Shown piece by piece: positions 44,984 to 53,608 of a stretch of DNA of 64,000 bases. The notes beneath the pieces were generated by a model, which saw only the letters and a program-made list of their open reading frames with translations, was not told the origin of the DNA and did no database searches. A program made the translations under genes and the position numbers. Source of the DNA: Leucobacter tenebrionis. GTDB taxonomy: Bacteria; Actinomycetota; Actinomycetes; Actinomycetales; Microbacteriaceae. The first letter of the stretch is position 1. The number at the start of each line of letters is the position of its first letter. Location: the NCBI RefSeq assembly GCF_019884725.1, contig NZ_CP082322.1, positions 1,922,001-1,986,000 of the forward strand. Direction: 5' to 3'.

Positions 44984-45904
44984 TTACCGCTCGGCGGTGA
45001 AGGGAAGGCGGGGATCCAGCTCCTGCCCCTCCCAGGTGTCGCGCACCCAGCCGTGGGCCGGGTCGTCGCTGATGAGCCAGCTGCGATCGGGATCGGGCCC
45101 GGCCATCACGTTGAGGTAGTACATGTCGTAGCCGGGGGCCGCGACCGCCGGGCCGTGGTAGCCGTGGGGCACGAGCGCCACGTCGCCGGTCTTCACCTGC
45201 GAATCGATCTCGAGGTGCCCCGCCGGAGACGAGTACGAGCTGAACATGCCGAAGGCGCGATCCGGATCGACGCCCTCGGGGGCGTCCTTCACGGGCGCCA
45301 CCTCGAAGTAGTAGATCTCCTCGAGCTGCGACTCGTGGCCGGGGATGTGCTCGTCGTGCTTGTGGGGCGGGTACGACGACCAGTTCTCTGCGGGGGTGAT
45401 CACCTCGACCACGATGAACCGGGCGGCGTCGAGCACCTCCTTGCGGCCGAAGTTGTGCACCTGGCGGCTCGAGGCCCCGGCGCCGCGCAGTTCGACGGGG
45501 ATCTCGTCGACCGACAGGTATCGGGTGGGCCGCACGATACCGGTCGGCGAGGTGGCGACGAGGAAGCGGCTCTCGCCCTCGGAGCGGGCGGTGACCGTAC
45601 CGGTCGCCGCCGCCGAGAGGTAGAGCATGTCGGTGCGGCCGTCGAAGACGGAGGACCGGCCGGCGAGCTCGGTGACCGCCTGCTCACCGCCCTCCGTGTG
45701 CGCCACCCGGAACGAGCCGGAGAGGGGGAGAATCAGGCGCTCGACGCCCGTACCGTCGAGGTCGAGCGACGCTCCCTGCTCGAGCCTGCCCACTCGAATG
45801 CCGGTGTGCTCCCACCCGGGCGTGCGCTCGTCGACCACGGTCTCCCAACCGCCCTCGGCGAGTTCACCGCGGCGGTGGAACCAGCGCGCTGCCTGCTGAG
45901 TCAT
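44984..45904 (-). CDS. iolB: 5-Deoxy-glucuronate isomerase
   Basis: 306 residues from the ATG at 45904, preceded by GGAGAGGGG. Two-cupin protein; NWSSYPPHKHDE and LEEIYYFEVAP carry the metal ligands, and VALVPHGYHGPAVAAPGYDMYYLNVMAGP is the family's C-terminal signature. Converts 5-deoxy-glucuronate to 2-deoxy-5-keto-gluconate, the step after IolD. 23 bases behind iolA. Confidence 0.94.
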   Translation of the reverse strand: MTQQAARWFHRRGELAEGGWETVVDERTPGWEHTGIRVGRLEQGASLDLDGTGVERLILPLSGSFRVAHTEGGEQAVTELAGRSSVFDGRTDMLYLSAAATGTVTARSEGESRFLVATSPTGIVRPTRYLSVDEIPVELRGAGASSRQVHNFGRKEVLDAARFIVVEVITPAENWSSYPPHKHDEHIPGHESQLEEIYYFEVAPVKDAPEGVDPDRAFGMFSSYSSPAGHLEIDSQVKTGDVALVPHGYHGPAVAAPGYDMYYLNVMAGPDPDRSWLISDDPAHGWVRDTWEGQELDPRLPFTAER

Positions 45905-45927
45905 GTTCGTGCCCCTCTCCGCTTCGC

Positions 45928-47439
45928 TCAGTCGTTCTGCGGGAAGCCGAGGTTGATGCCGCCGTGCTTGGCGGGATCGAGCCAGCGGCTGGTGATCGCC
46001 TTCTCGCGGGTGAAGAAGTCGAAGCCATGCACGCCGTAGGCCTTCGCGTCGCCGAACAGCGAGGCCTTCCATCCGCCGAAGGAGTGGTAGGCGACGGGCA
46101 CGGGGATCGGCACGTTGATGCCGATCATGCCGACCTGGATCTCGTGCTGGAAGCGGCGGGCCGCCCCGCCGTCGTTGGTGAAGATCGCGGTGCCGTTGCC
46201 GAAGGCGCCCGAGTTGATCAGGTTCACGCCCTCCTCGAAGGTCTGCACGCGCACGACCTCGAGCACCGGGCCGAAGATCTCCTCGGTGTAGGCGCGCGAG
46301 GTAGTGGGCACGTTGTCGATGAGCGTCGGGCCGACGAAGAAGCCGTTCTCGTGACCGTCGACCGCGATGCCGCGGCCGTCGACCACGATCGTGGCGCCGT
46401 CCTGCTCGGCGATGTCGATGTAGCCGGTCACCTTGTCGCGGTGCACGTCGGTGATGAGCGGCCCCATGTCGGGCTCGGGGCTCGACGCGCCGTTGCCGAT
46501 GTTGAGCTTCGCGATGCGATCCTTGATCTTCTCGATCAGCTCGTCGGCCACCGGCTCGACGGCCAGCACGACCGAGATCGCCATGCAGCGCTCGCCCGCG
46601 GCGCCGTAGCCCGCGTTGATGGCCTGGTCGGCGACGAGGTCGAGGTCGGCGTCGGGCAGCACCAGCATGTGGTTCTTCGCGCCGCCGAGCGCCTGCACGC
46701 GCTTGCCGTGCTTCGACGCGGTCTCGTAGATGTACTGCGCGATCGGCGTCGAGCCCACGAAAGAGATCGAGGCCACGTCGGGCGAGGTGAGCAGGCCGTC
46801 GACGGCGAGCTTGTCGCCGTTGAGCACGGTGAACACGCCGTCGGGCAGCCCCGCTTCCTTCCAGAGCTCGGCGAGCCACAGCGATGCCGAGGGGTCCTTC
46901 TCGCTCGGCTTCACAATGACCGCGTTGCCCGCCGCGATGGCGATGGGGAAGAACCACATCGGTACCATCGCCGGGAAGTTGAAGGGGGAGATGATGCCCG
47001 CGACGCCGATGGGCTGCTTGACCGAGTAGACATCGATGCCAGTCGAGGCGTTCTCCGAGAACGCACCCTTGATGAGGTGCGGGAAGCCCGTGGCGAGCTC
47101 CACGACCTCCTGCCCGCGGAGGATCTCGCCCATCGCGTCGGAGAGCACCTTGCCGTGCTCGGCGGTGATGATCGCGGCGAGCTGCGGCTTGCGCTCGTTG
47201 AGCAGCTCGCGGAACTTGAAGATGACGGCCTGCCGCTTCGCCATGGAGAACTCGCTCCACAGCTCGAAGCCGCGCTGGGCCGAGGCGATGGCCTCGGCGA
47301 TCTCTGCCTCGTCGGCGAGCGCGACCTGGGCCTGCACCTCACCGGTGGCCGGGTTGTACACGGGAGCGGTGCGGCCGCTCGCCGACTCGCGACGGGCGCC
47401 GTCTATCCAGTGCGGGATGATGGGGAGGTCGGTGGTCAT
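45928..47439 (-). CDS. iolA: Methylmalonate-semialdehyde dehydrogenase (CoA-acylating)
   Basis: 503 residues. MmsA-type ALDH: ISPFNFPAMVPMWFFPIAIAAGN, KPSEKDPSA, catalytic Cys in GERCMAISVVL, and YHSFGGWKASLFGD near the end, all typical of this family. Last step of the inositol pathway: malonate semialdehyde to acetyl-CoA and CO2. AGGAG lies five bases before the ATG. The promoter has operator 6; iolB and an oxidoreductase follow. Confidence 0.94.
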   Translation of the reverse strand: MTTDLPIIPHWIDGARRESASGRTAPVYNPATGEVQAQVALADEAEIAEAIASAQRGFELWSEFSMAKRQAVIFKFRELLNERKPQLAAIITAEHGKVLSDAMGEILRGQEVVELATGFPHLIKGAFSENASTGIDVYSVKQPIGVAGIISPFNFPAMVPMWFFPIAIAAGNAVIVKPSEKDPSASLWLAELWKEAGLPDGVFTVLNGDKLAVDGLLTSPDVASISFVGSTPIAQYIYETASKHGKRVQALGGAKNHMLVLPDADLDLVADQAINAGYGAAGERCMAISVVLAVEPVADELIEKIKDRIAKLNIGNGASSPEPDMGPLITDVHRDKVTGYIDIAEQDGATIVVDGRGIAVDGHENGFFVGPTLIDNVPTTSRAYTEEIFGPVLEVVRVQTFEEGVNLINSGAFGNGTAIFTNDGGAARRFQHEIQVGMIGINVPIPVPVAYHSFGGWKASLFGDAKAYGVHGFDFFTREKAITSRWLDPAKHGGINLGFPQND

Positions 47440-47478
47440 AGCGGCTCCTAAAAATGTTGTGGTTCATTCGACCTGAAC

Positions 47479-47497
47479 TTGGACCGGTCCAAGCATA
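47479..47497 (-). promoter_or_regulatory. Promoter with GGACCGGTCC operator 6
   Basis: On the minus strand the -10 TATGCT (47497-47492) runs into the perfect palindrome TTGGACCGGTCCAA (47492-47479), 40 bases before iolA. No good -35 is visible. Confidence 0.75.
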
Positions 47498-47515
47498 TGC
47501 GCTCGCGCAGAAAAA

Positions 47516-48397
47516 CTATAGGCCTCGATGCACAAGCCGGGCCGCGGTGTCGACCGCCGTCGCCACGTCGTCGTCGTGGGGGTAGAGCAGCGTGCGGCCC
47601 ACGGTGAGGCCGCGCACGCCGGGGAGCGCGAGCGCGCTCTCCCAGGAGGCGAAGGTCTCGTCGGGATCGCCGCCGTTGTCGCCGCCGAGCAGCAGCGTGG
47701 GCATCGTCGTGGCCTCCATGACGCGCTCCATCTCGGGCACGACCGGCAGCTTCATCCACGTGTACGCGCTCGAGTTGCCGAGGCCGGAGGCGATCGCGGT
47801 CGAAAGGATCACGGCGTCGGCCGAGAGATCGTTGACGACCCTGCCTTCGACGCGGCCGCTCATGAACGGCTCGAGCATGATGGGCAGTTCCGACGCAGCT
47901 GCCGCGTCGACTGCACGGGCCGTCGCCTCGAGCGTGGGCGCGGTGCCGGGGTCGTCCAGGTCGACGCGGATGAGGGTCTTGGCGAAGTCGATGCCCTGCC
48001 GCTTCATGGCGGGCACGTCGTACGCGGTGTAGCGGTCGTCCATCTCGAACGAGGCGCCGCGCAGGCCGCCGCGGTTCATCGAGCCCACGACGATCTTGTC
48101 GTCGAGCAGGCCGAGCGCGGCGAGGTCGTCGATGATGTCGGGGGTCCCCAGCACACCGTCGACGCCGGGTCGCGACACGGCGAGCGCCATGCGCTCGAGC
48201 AGGTCGTAGCGGTTGGCCATCGCGGTCTTGTTGGAACCGACGGCGATCGCGCCGCGGGCGGGGTGATCCGCGGCGACGATGAACAGCCGCCCGTCGCCGC
48301 GGATCACGTCGCGCCGGCGGCGCTCGGCGAGGGCGCGGCCGATGTCCGCCGGGTCGGCGGCGCGCAGTTCGCGCAGACGCTCGAAGTCCAGTGCCAT
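47516..48397 (-). CDS. Cgl0158-family (beta/alpha)8 aldolase, probable 2-deoxy-5-keto-gluconate-6-phosphate aldolase
   Basis: 293 residues. DhnA/LacD-like barrel: LFIVAADHPARGAIAVGSN, VVGSMNRGGL, TLIRVDLDDPGT, MLEPFMSGR. Found beside iolC in actinobacterial inositol clusters, where it takes the place of IolJ and splits the 6-phosphate into dihydroxyacetone phosphate and malonate semialdehyde. The ATG is one base after the iolC stop, so the kinase and aldolase are coupled. Confidence 0.85.
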   Translation of the reverse strand: MALDFERLRELRAADPADIGRALAERRRRDVIRGDGRLFIVAADHPARGAIAVGSNKTAMANRYDLLERMALAVSRPGVDGVLGTPDIIDDLAALGLLDDKIVVGSMNRGGLRGASFEMDDRYTAYDVPAMKRQGIDFAKTLIRVDLDDPGTAPTLEATARAVDAAAASELPIMLEPFMSGRVEGRVVNDLSADAVILSTAIASGLGNSSAYTWMKLPVVPEMERVMEATTMPTLLLGGDNGGDPDETFASWESALALPGVRGLTVGRTLLYPHDDDVATAVDTAARLVHRGL

Positions 48398-48398
48398 A

Positions 48399-49352
48399 TC
48401 AGGCCCCCTTCGCAAGAATCGCCTCGACCTCTGCGGCGTCGGGCATGGCGGTCGAGCACTCCAGTCGGGTCGCGACGATGGCGCCGGCGACGTTCGCGAA
48501 GCGAAGGACGCGCTCGAGATCCCAGCCCTGCAGCAGGCCGTGGCAGAGTGCGCCGCCGAAGGCGTCGCCCGATCCCAGGCCGTTGACCACGTCGACAAAG
48601 TGCGGCAGCACCTCGACGCGCTCGTCACGGGTCTTGGCGAGCACGCCCTTCGGCCCCTGCTTCACGATGGCGAGCTCGATGCCGCGCTCGAGCAGCGCAT
48701 CGGCCGCGCGATCGGGCTCGGTCTCGCCGACCGCCACCTCGCACTCCTCCCGGTTGCCCACGGCGACGGTCGCGTTGCCGATGACACGATCGACCTCGGC
48801 GGTGGCCTCAGCGGGATCGGCCCAGAACATGGGGCGGTAGTCGAGATCGAAGACGGTGTGCCGCGCGCCGGCACGCGCCTCGAGGGCGGTGCGGTGGGCG
48901 CTGCGGCTGGGCTCCTCGCTGAGCCCGGTGAGCGTGAACCAGAAGATGCGGGCGGCCCGCACGGCGTCGAGGTCGAGGTCGGAGCTCTCGATCTGCATGT
49001 CGGGCGCCTTGGGTTTGCGGTAGAAGTAGAGCGGGAAGTCGTCAGGCGGGAAGATCTCGCAGAAGGTGACCGGGGTGGGGAACTCGGGATCGACCCTCAC
49101 CTCGCGGGGGTCGACGCCGAGGCGGTCGAGCTCGCGCAGCAGATAGCGGCCGAAGGGGTCGTCGCCCACGCGGGAGATGAGGGCGCTCGCGTCACCGTAC
49201 CTGGCCGCCGCGACCGAGACGTTGGCCGCACTGCCGCCGAGGTACTTGCCGAAGCTCTCGACGTCCTCGAGCGGACCCTTCTGCAATGGGTAGACGTCGA
49301 CGCCGAGGCGCCCCATCACCAACACGTCATCAGGACGCCGCTGTTCCGACAT
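48399..49352 (-). CDS. iolC: 5-Dehydro-2-deoxygluconokinase
   Basis: 317 residues, PfkB family. N-terminal VLVMGRLGVDVYPLQKGPLEDVESFGKYLGGSAANVSVAAA and catalytic GLGSGDAFGGAL (Asp base). Phosphorylates 2-deoxy-5-keto-gluconate, the product of IolB. GAGGAG precedes the ATG. Divergent from the IolR-like regulator. The intergenic region has no GGACCGGTCC site but has IolR-type boxes. Confidence 0.92.
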   Translation of the reverse strand: MSEQRRPDDVLVMGRLGVDVYPLQKGPLEDVESFGKYLGGSAANVSVAAARYGDASALISRVGDDPFGRYLLRELDRLGVDPREVRVDPEFPTPVTFCEIFPPDDFPLYFYRKPKAPDMQIESSDLDLDAVRAARIFWFTLTGLSEEPSRSAHRTALEARAGARHTVFDLDYRPMFWADPAEATAEVDRVIGNATVAVGNREECEVAVGETEPDRAADALLERGIELAIVKQGPKGVLAKTRDERVEVLPHFVDVVNGLGSGDAFGGALCHGLLQGWDLERVLRFANVAGAIVATRLECSTAMPDAAEVEAILAKGA

Positions 49353-49407
49353 ACGCTCCTCGCTTCCAGTCCCGCGGGCAGAGCAGCGCTTGCGGCGCCC
49401 TCATATT

Positions 49408-49417
49408 TGTCCTAACA
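49408..49417. promoter_or_regulatory. Candidate IolR box 1
   Basis: TGTCCTAACA fits the KGWCHTRACA motif that I recall for the GntR-type IolR of Corynebacterium glutamicum. Lies in the iolC promoter region. Confidence 0.5.
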
Positions 49418-49455
49418 ATAACACAATCCGCACGCACGACCAGACTCAGAGCAGG

Positions 49456-49471
49456 TAATGTTGTCCTCACA
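49456..49471 (+). promoter_or_regulatory. -10 box and candidate IolR box 2 of the regulator's own promoter
   Basis: A -10 TAATGT (49456-49461) is followed directly by TGTCCTCACA (49462-49471), which differs from box 1 at one base. Suggests autorepression. Confidence 0.45.
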
Positions 49472-49526
49472 TTGGAGTGGCGCGACTCGAGCGGCTCGCC
49501 GCCGCGCCGAGCGAAGCGAGGGTCAC

Positions 49527-50285
49527 ATGAGCACCGAACCCGTCTGGCCGGAAGAGCTGTTCACCGACCTCGACCGCACCGGCCCGGTGCCCCTCTACTT
49601 CCAGATCTCGAGCCGCCTCGAACGGGCGATCCGCGACGGCATCATCCCGGCCGGCGCGCGCCTCGAGAACGAGATCTCGATCGGAGAGCGTCTCGGGCTC
49701 TCGCGCCCGACCGTGCGCCGCGCCATCCAGGAGCTGGTCGACAAGGGGCTGCTCGTGCGCCGCCGCGGCATCGGCACCCAGGTCGTGCAGGCGCGGGTGA
49801 GCCGCCCCGTCGAGCTGACGAGCCTGCATGAGGATCTCACGCGGGTGGGGCACACACCGTCCACTCGTGTGCTCTCCGTCGAACGCGTGAAGGCCGACGA
49901 GCAGGTGGCGAGCCAGTTGCGCATCGCGCCCGGCACCGAGATCACCCGCATCCGCAGGCTCCGCTACGCCGACGGCACGCCCATGGCGATCCTCGAGAAC
50001 CTGCTCCCTCCCGAGTTCTCCGACATCACCGTCGCAGATCTCGAGCGCCAGGGGCTCTACGAGATCCTCCGAGCACGAGGCATCACGATCAAGATCGCGA
50101 ACCAGACCATCGGCGCCCGCCGCACCCACGGCGACGAGCACGAACTGCTCGACCTCGCGAAGGGCAGTCCGCTGCTCACCATGGACCGCGTGGCCTTCGA
50201 CCACGGCGGGCGGGCCATCGAAGCGGGGCACCACTGCTACCGACCCGATCTCTACTCTTTCGAGACGACGCTCGTCTCCCGCTGA
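49527..50285 (+). CDS. iolR: GntR-family regulator with UTRA domain, probable IolR
   Basis: 252 residues from the ATG at 49527 (GAGGG upstream). N-terminal winged helix PLYFQISSRLERAIRDGIIPAGARLENEISIGERLGLSRPTVRRAIQELVDKGLL; C-terminal UTRA effector domain with ITRIRRLRYADGTPMAILENLLP. Divergent from iolC, as iolR is in other actinobacteria. Probably represses iolC and itself in the absence of an inositol intermediate. Confidence 0.8.
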   Translation: MSTEPVWPEELFTDLDRTGPVPLYFQISSRLERAIRDGIIPAGARLENEISIGERLGLSRPTVRRAIQELVDKGLLVRRRGIGTQVVQARVSRPVELTSLHEDLTRVGHTPSTRVLSVERVKADEQVASQLRIAPGTEITRIRRLRYADGTPMAILENLLPPEFSDITVADLERQGLYEILRARGITIKIANQTIGARRTHGDEHELLDLAKGSPLLTMDRVAFDHGGRAIEAGHHCYRPDLYSFETTLVSR

Positions 50286-50374
50286 CGCGGTCTACCGCGA
50301 CTCGACCCGCGTTCCCTGTTGCGCCCGATATCGCCGCGAATTGCGATGCGCCGCTCACCTGGCATGCTGTACGT

Positions 50375-51286
50375 ATGCCCCCTGCCGCAGCAGCACCGCC
50401 TCCGCGGACGCGTCGCCGCGCGCGCACGCGATCCACGGCCCTCGGCTGGGGTCTGATCGCCCCGAGCCTGCTCGGCATCCTGGCCTTCCTGCTCGCCCCG
50501 ATCGTGGTCGTGTTCTGGCTGAGCCTGCACCAGTGGGATCTCATCTCGGATCCGAGCTGGGCCGGGCTCTCGAAGTGGCAGGCCGTGCTGCACGACGGCG
50601 GGTTCTGGAACTCGATGCTGGTCACGCTGCTGTTCGTCGTGTTCGTGATCCCGCTGCAGACCCTGCTGGGCCTCTGGATCGCCAACCTGCTCACGAAGGG
50701 CCTGCCGGGTTCGGGCCTGCTGCGCGTCATCTACGTCATCCCGTGGGTGTGCGCGCCGCTCGCGCTCGGAATCGTGTGGAACTGGATCTTCCAGCCGACC
50801 GGCGGCGCCCTCAACGAACTGTTCGGCACGCACGTGAGATGGCTCGCCGATCCCGCGTTCGCGCTGCCCTCGGTCGCGGCGGTGACCGTCTGGTCGCAGG
50901 TGGGCTACGTCGCCCTCTTCTTCATGGCCGGGCTGGCGGTGATCCCGAGCCAGGTAATCGAGGCCGCGAGGATCGACGGCGCGAGCGCCACCCGGATCTT
51001 CTGGAGCATCAAGGTTCCGCTGCTGCGCCCGACGATGTTCTTCGTGCTGGTCACCTCGGTGATCAGCACCTTCCAGATCTTCGACACGGTGTACGGGCTC
51101 ACGCCGCAGGGCGGGCCGAACGGCAGCACCTCGGTGGCCGCCTTCACGCTCTATCAGACCGCATTCAAGCGCTTCGATGTGGGATCCGCATCCGTCATCG
51201 CGGTCATCCTCTTCGTCGTCCTCGTGCTCATCACCATCGTGCAGCAGGCGTACTTCCGGAAGCGAATGACCTATGACCTCAGCTAG
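50375..51286 (+). CDS. ABC sugar importer permease (MalF type)
   Basis: 303 residues, six helices after a basic N-terminus. The cytoplasmic EAA loop is VIEAARIDGASATRIFWSIKVPLLRP. No ribosome-binding site is visible; CATGCT six bases upstream of the ATG suggests a leaderless transcript. First gene of an operon whose binding protein comes last. Shares 14 bases with the next permease. Confidence 0.9.
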   Translation: MPPAAAAPPPRTRRRARTRSTALGWGLIAPSLLGILAFLLAPIVVVFWLSLHQWDLISDPSWAGLSKWQAVLHDGGFWNSMLVTLLFVVFVIPLQTLLGLWIANLLTKGLPGSGLLRVIYVIPWVCAPLALGIVWNWIFQPTGGALNELFGTHVRWLADPAFALPSVAAVTVWSQVGYVALFFMAGLAVIPSQVIEAARIDGASATRIFWSIKVPLLRPTMFFVLVTSVISTFQIFDTVYGLTPQGGPNGSTSVAAFTLYQTAFKRFDVGSASVIAVILFVVLVLITIVQQAYFRKRMTYDLS

Positions 51287-52163
51287 CGCAAGCGGTACTG
51301 CCCGCGATCGCAGACTCGGCGCGGGCGGCGAGCCGCGACCCGGGCTGCTCGGCACGCTGGGCGTGTACGTCGTGCTGATCGCGGGCGCACTGCTCGTGCT
51401 CGGCCCGTTCGTGCTGAGCCTGATGACCGCGTTCAAGACACCGCAGCAGCTCGCGACCCAGTCGAAGCTGGCACCGCCGTGGCCGCTCACCCTCGAGAAC
51501 TTCCAGCGCCTCTTCGAGGGCGACCTCGTCGACTTCTCGCGCGCGATCGGCGTGACGACCGGCTATGTCGCGATCGTGCTCGTCGGGCAGCTCATCTTCT
51601 CGATACTCGCGGCCTACGCCTTCGCCCGCCTGCGCTTCCCCGGGCGGGACGCCCTGTTCTGGGTCTACCTCGCGACCCTGATGGTGCCCGCGGTCGTCAC
51701 GATGGTGCCCCTCTACCTGATGATCTCGGAGATGGGCCTGCGCAACACGTTCTGGGGGCTCGTGCTGCCCTACCTGTTCGGTTCGCCGTACGCGATCTTC
51801 CTGCTGAGGGAGTACTTCCGCGGGATCCCACAGGATCTCGTCGACGCCGCCCGCATCGACGGCGCGGGCCACTGGCGCATCCTGACCCGCATCATCGTGC
51901 CGCTGTCGCGCCCCATCATCGTCACCCTCGGCATCATCACGGTGGTGACGCACTGGAATAACTTCATGTGGCCCTTGATTATCACTAGTGGGCCCGAGTG
52001 GAGCGTCATCACGACGACCACCGCGAGCGTGCAGACGCAGTTCAACGGCAACTGGACGATCGTGATGGCCGCGACGACCATCGCGCTGCTCCCCCTGATC
52101 GTGCTCTTCACCATCTTCAACAAGCAGATCGTCTCATCGATCGCGATCACCAGCTTCCGGTGA
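51273..52163 (+). CDS. ABC sugar importer permease (MalG type)
   Basis: 296 residues, six helices. EAA loop LVDAARIDGAGHWRILTRIIVPLSRP, FALLREYF-like IFLLREYFRGIP before it. Pairs with the preceding permease. No ATPase gene is nearby, so a shared MsiK-type ATPase encoded elsewhere probably drives the system, as is usual for this class in actinobacteria. Confidence 0.9.
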   Translation: MTSASASGTARDRRLGAGGEPRPGLLGTLGVYVVLIAGALLVLGPFVLSLMTAFKTPQQLATQSKLAPPWPLTLENFQRLFEGDLVDFSRAIGVTTGYVAIVLVGQLIFSILAAYAFARLRFPGRDALFWVYLATLMVPAVVTMVPLYLMISEMGLRNTFWGLVLPYLFGSPYAIFLLREYFRGIPQDLVDAARIDGAGHWRILTRIIVPLSRPIIVTLGIITVVTHWNNFMWPLIITSGPEWSVITTTTASVQTQFNGNWTIVMAATTIALLPLIVLFTIFNKQIVSSIAITSFR

Positions 52164-52185
52164 TCGACTGCAGAAAGGGATCCAC

Positions 52186-53532
52186 ATGAAACAGAGGCGA
52201 ATTCTCGCGGCGCTGGCCGGGGTCGCGATCGCGGGCCTCGCGCTCACCTCATGCGCTTCGGAGGGCGGCGGGAACGGCGGAGGCGACGGCGACGTCACCC
52301 TCACCTTCCGCACGTGGGACACCAACGCGCAGGCAGCCTACGAGGAGTCCTTCGCGGCGTTCACCGAGCAGAACCCCGACATCACGGTCGACGTCGAGGT
52401 CGTGCCGTGGGCCGACTACTTCACCAAGCTGCGCACCGACATCGCCGGCGACAGCGCCGCCGACCTCTTCTGGATCAACTCCTCCTCCTACCTCCCCTAC
52501 GCGCAGTCGGGCGCGCTGCTCGACATCGCCGACGTCTACGGCGACGACTTCGATGCGGCGAAGGCGGAGTGGGCGCCCAGCGTCGTCGAGCAGTTCACCG
52601 ATGACGGCAAGCTCTACGGCGTGCCCCAGACATCCGACGGCGGGATCGCGGTGTACTACAACGCGGATCTCCTCGAGGCGGCGGGCGTCGCACCCGAAGA
52701 GCTCTCGGAGCTGCAGTGGGCGCCCGGCGGCGGATCCGACGACACCCTGATCCCGACCCTGCAGAAGCTGACCGTCGACCAGGCCGGCAAGACCGCCGCG
52801 GACGCCGATTTCGACGCGAACAGCATCGCCCAGTACGGCTACAACGCGGCGCAGGATCTGCAGGCCATCTACCTGCCCTACATCGGCTCGAACGGCGGCA
52901 CCTTCCAGGACGGCGAGAAGTTCACCTTCTCGAACCCGAAGACCGTCGAGGCGTTCCAGTACATCGTGGATCTCATCAACGAGTACCACGTCGCGCCCGA
53001 CGCCGCGGACACGAACACCAACGGCGACTTCAGCCGCGACCAGTTCCTGCAGGGCAAGATGGCGCTGTTCCAGTCGGGTCTGTACAACCTGGCGAACGTC
53101 GCCGACAACGCCGACTTCGACTGGGGCGTCGCGATGCTGCCCGCCGGCCCCGAGGGCGCGGTCAGCGTCACCAATGGCGTCGCGGTCGTCGGCAACGCGA
53201 AGAGCGACCACCAGGAGGCGGTGAACAAGGTGCTGCAGTGGCTCGGCACCGCCGACGGCAACAGCGCTATCGGCGCGACCGGAGCGAATCTGCCGGCGGT
53301 CGAGGGTGCGCAGGACGTCTACCGGCAGTACTGGGCCGACAAGGACGTGAACCTCGATCCCTTCTTCGATGTGCTCGAGAGCGGCGTCACGATCCCCGCC
53401 CCCGTCGGTGAGAACTTCGGGGCCGCCTCCGAGGGCTTCGGTCCGATCCTGAGCGAGATCTTCCTGGGCCAGCTGCCAGTCGAGGAGGGCCTGAAGCAAG
53501 CCGACGAGGTGGCCAACGCCGCGATCGGTTAG
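52186..53532 (+). CDS. ABC sugar-binding lipoprotein (extracellular binding protein family 1)
   Basis: 448 residues. Signal peptide with lipobox LALTSCASE, then a maltose-binding-type fold (VTLTFRTWDTNAQAAYEESFAAFTEQNPDITVDVEVVPW; GKMALFQSGLYNL). Captures an oligosaccharide or glycoside. A hairpin terminator follows. The nearby GH4 glycosidase suggests a phosphorylated or simple glycoside as the cargo. Confidence 0.92.
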   Translation: MKQRRILAALAGVAIAGLALTSCASEGGGNGGGDGDVTLTFRTWDTNAQAAYEESFAAFTEQNPDITVDVEVVPWADYFTKLRTDIAGDSAADLFWINSSSYLPYAQSGALLDIADVYGDDFDAAKAEWAPSVVEQFTDDGKLYGVPQTSDGGIAVYYNADLLEAAGVAPEELSELQWAPGGGSDDTLIPTLQKLTVDQAGKTAADADFDANSIAQYGYNAAQDLQAIYLPYIGSNGGTFQDGEKFTFSNPKTVEAFQYIVDLINEYHVAPDAADTNTNGDFSRDQFLQGKMALFQSGLYNLANVADNADFDWGVAMLPAGPEGAVSVTNGVAVVGNAKSDHQEAVNKVLQWLGTADGNSAIGATGANLPAVEGAQDVYRQYWADKDVNLDPFFDVLESGVTIPAPVGENFGAASEGFGPILSEIFLGQLPVEEGLKQADEVANAAIG

Positions 53533-53546
53533 CCGACTGCCCGGGC

Positions 53547-53592
53547 GGCGCGGGGTCGGCCTTCTCGACACGCTCGAGGCCGATCCCGCGCC
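53547..53592. terminator. Bidirectional hairpin terminator
   Basis: Arms 53547-53562 and 53577-53592 pair over 16 positions with one mismatch and a 14-base loop, between the convergent binding-protein and PfkB genes. Confidence 0.65.
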
Positions 53593-53608
53593 GCGGCCCT
53601 CCGCACGA

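Noticed and set aside
44984..47260. 758-residue open frame, apparent fusion ending in IolB
   Set aside because: The N-terminal 450 residues are an out-of-frame reading of iolA; IolB starts at 45904 behind a good ribosome-binding site.
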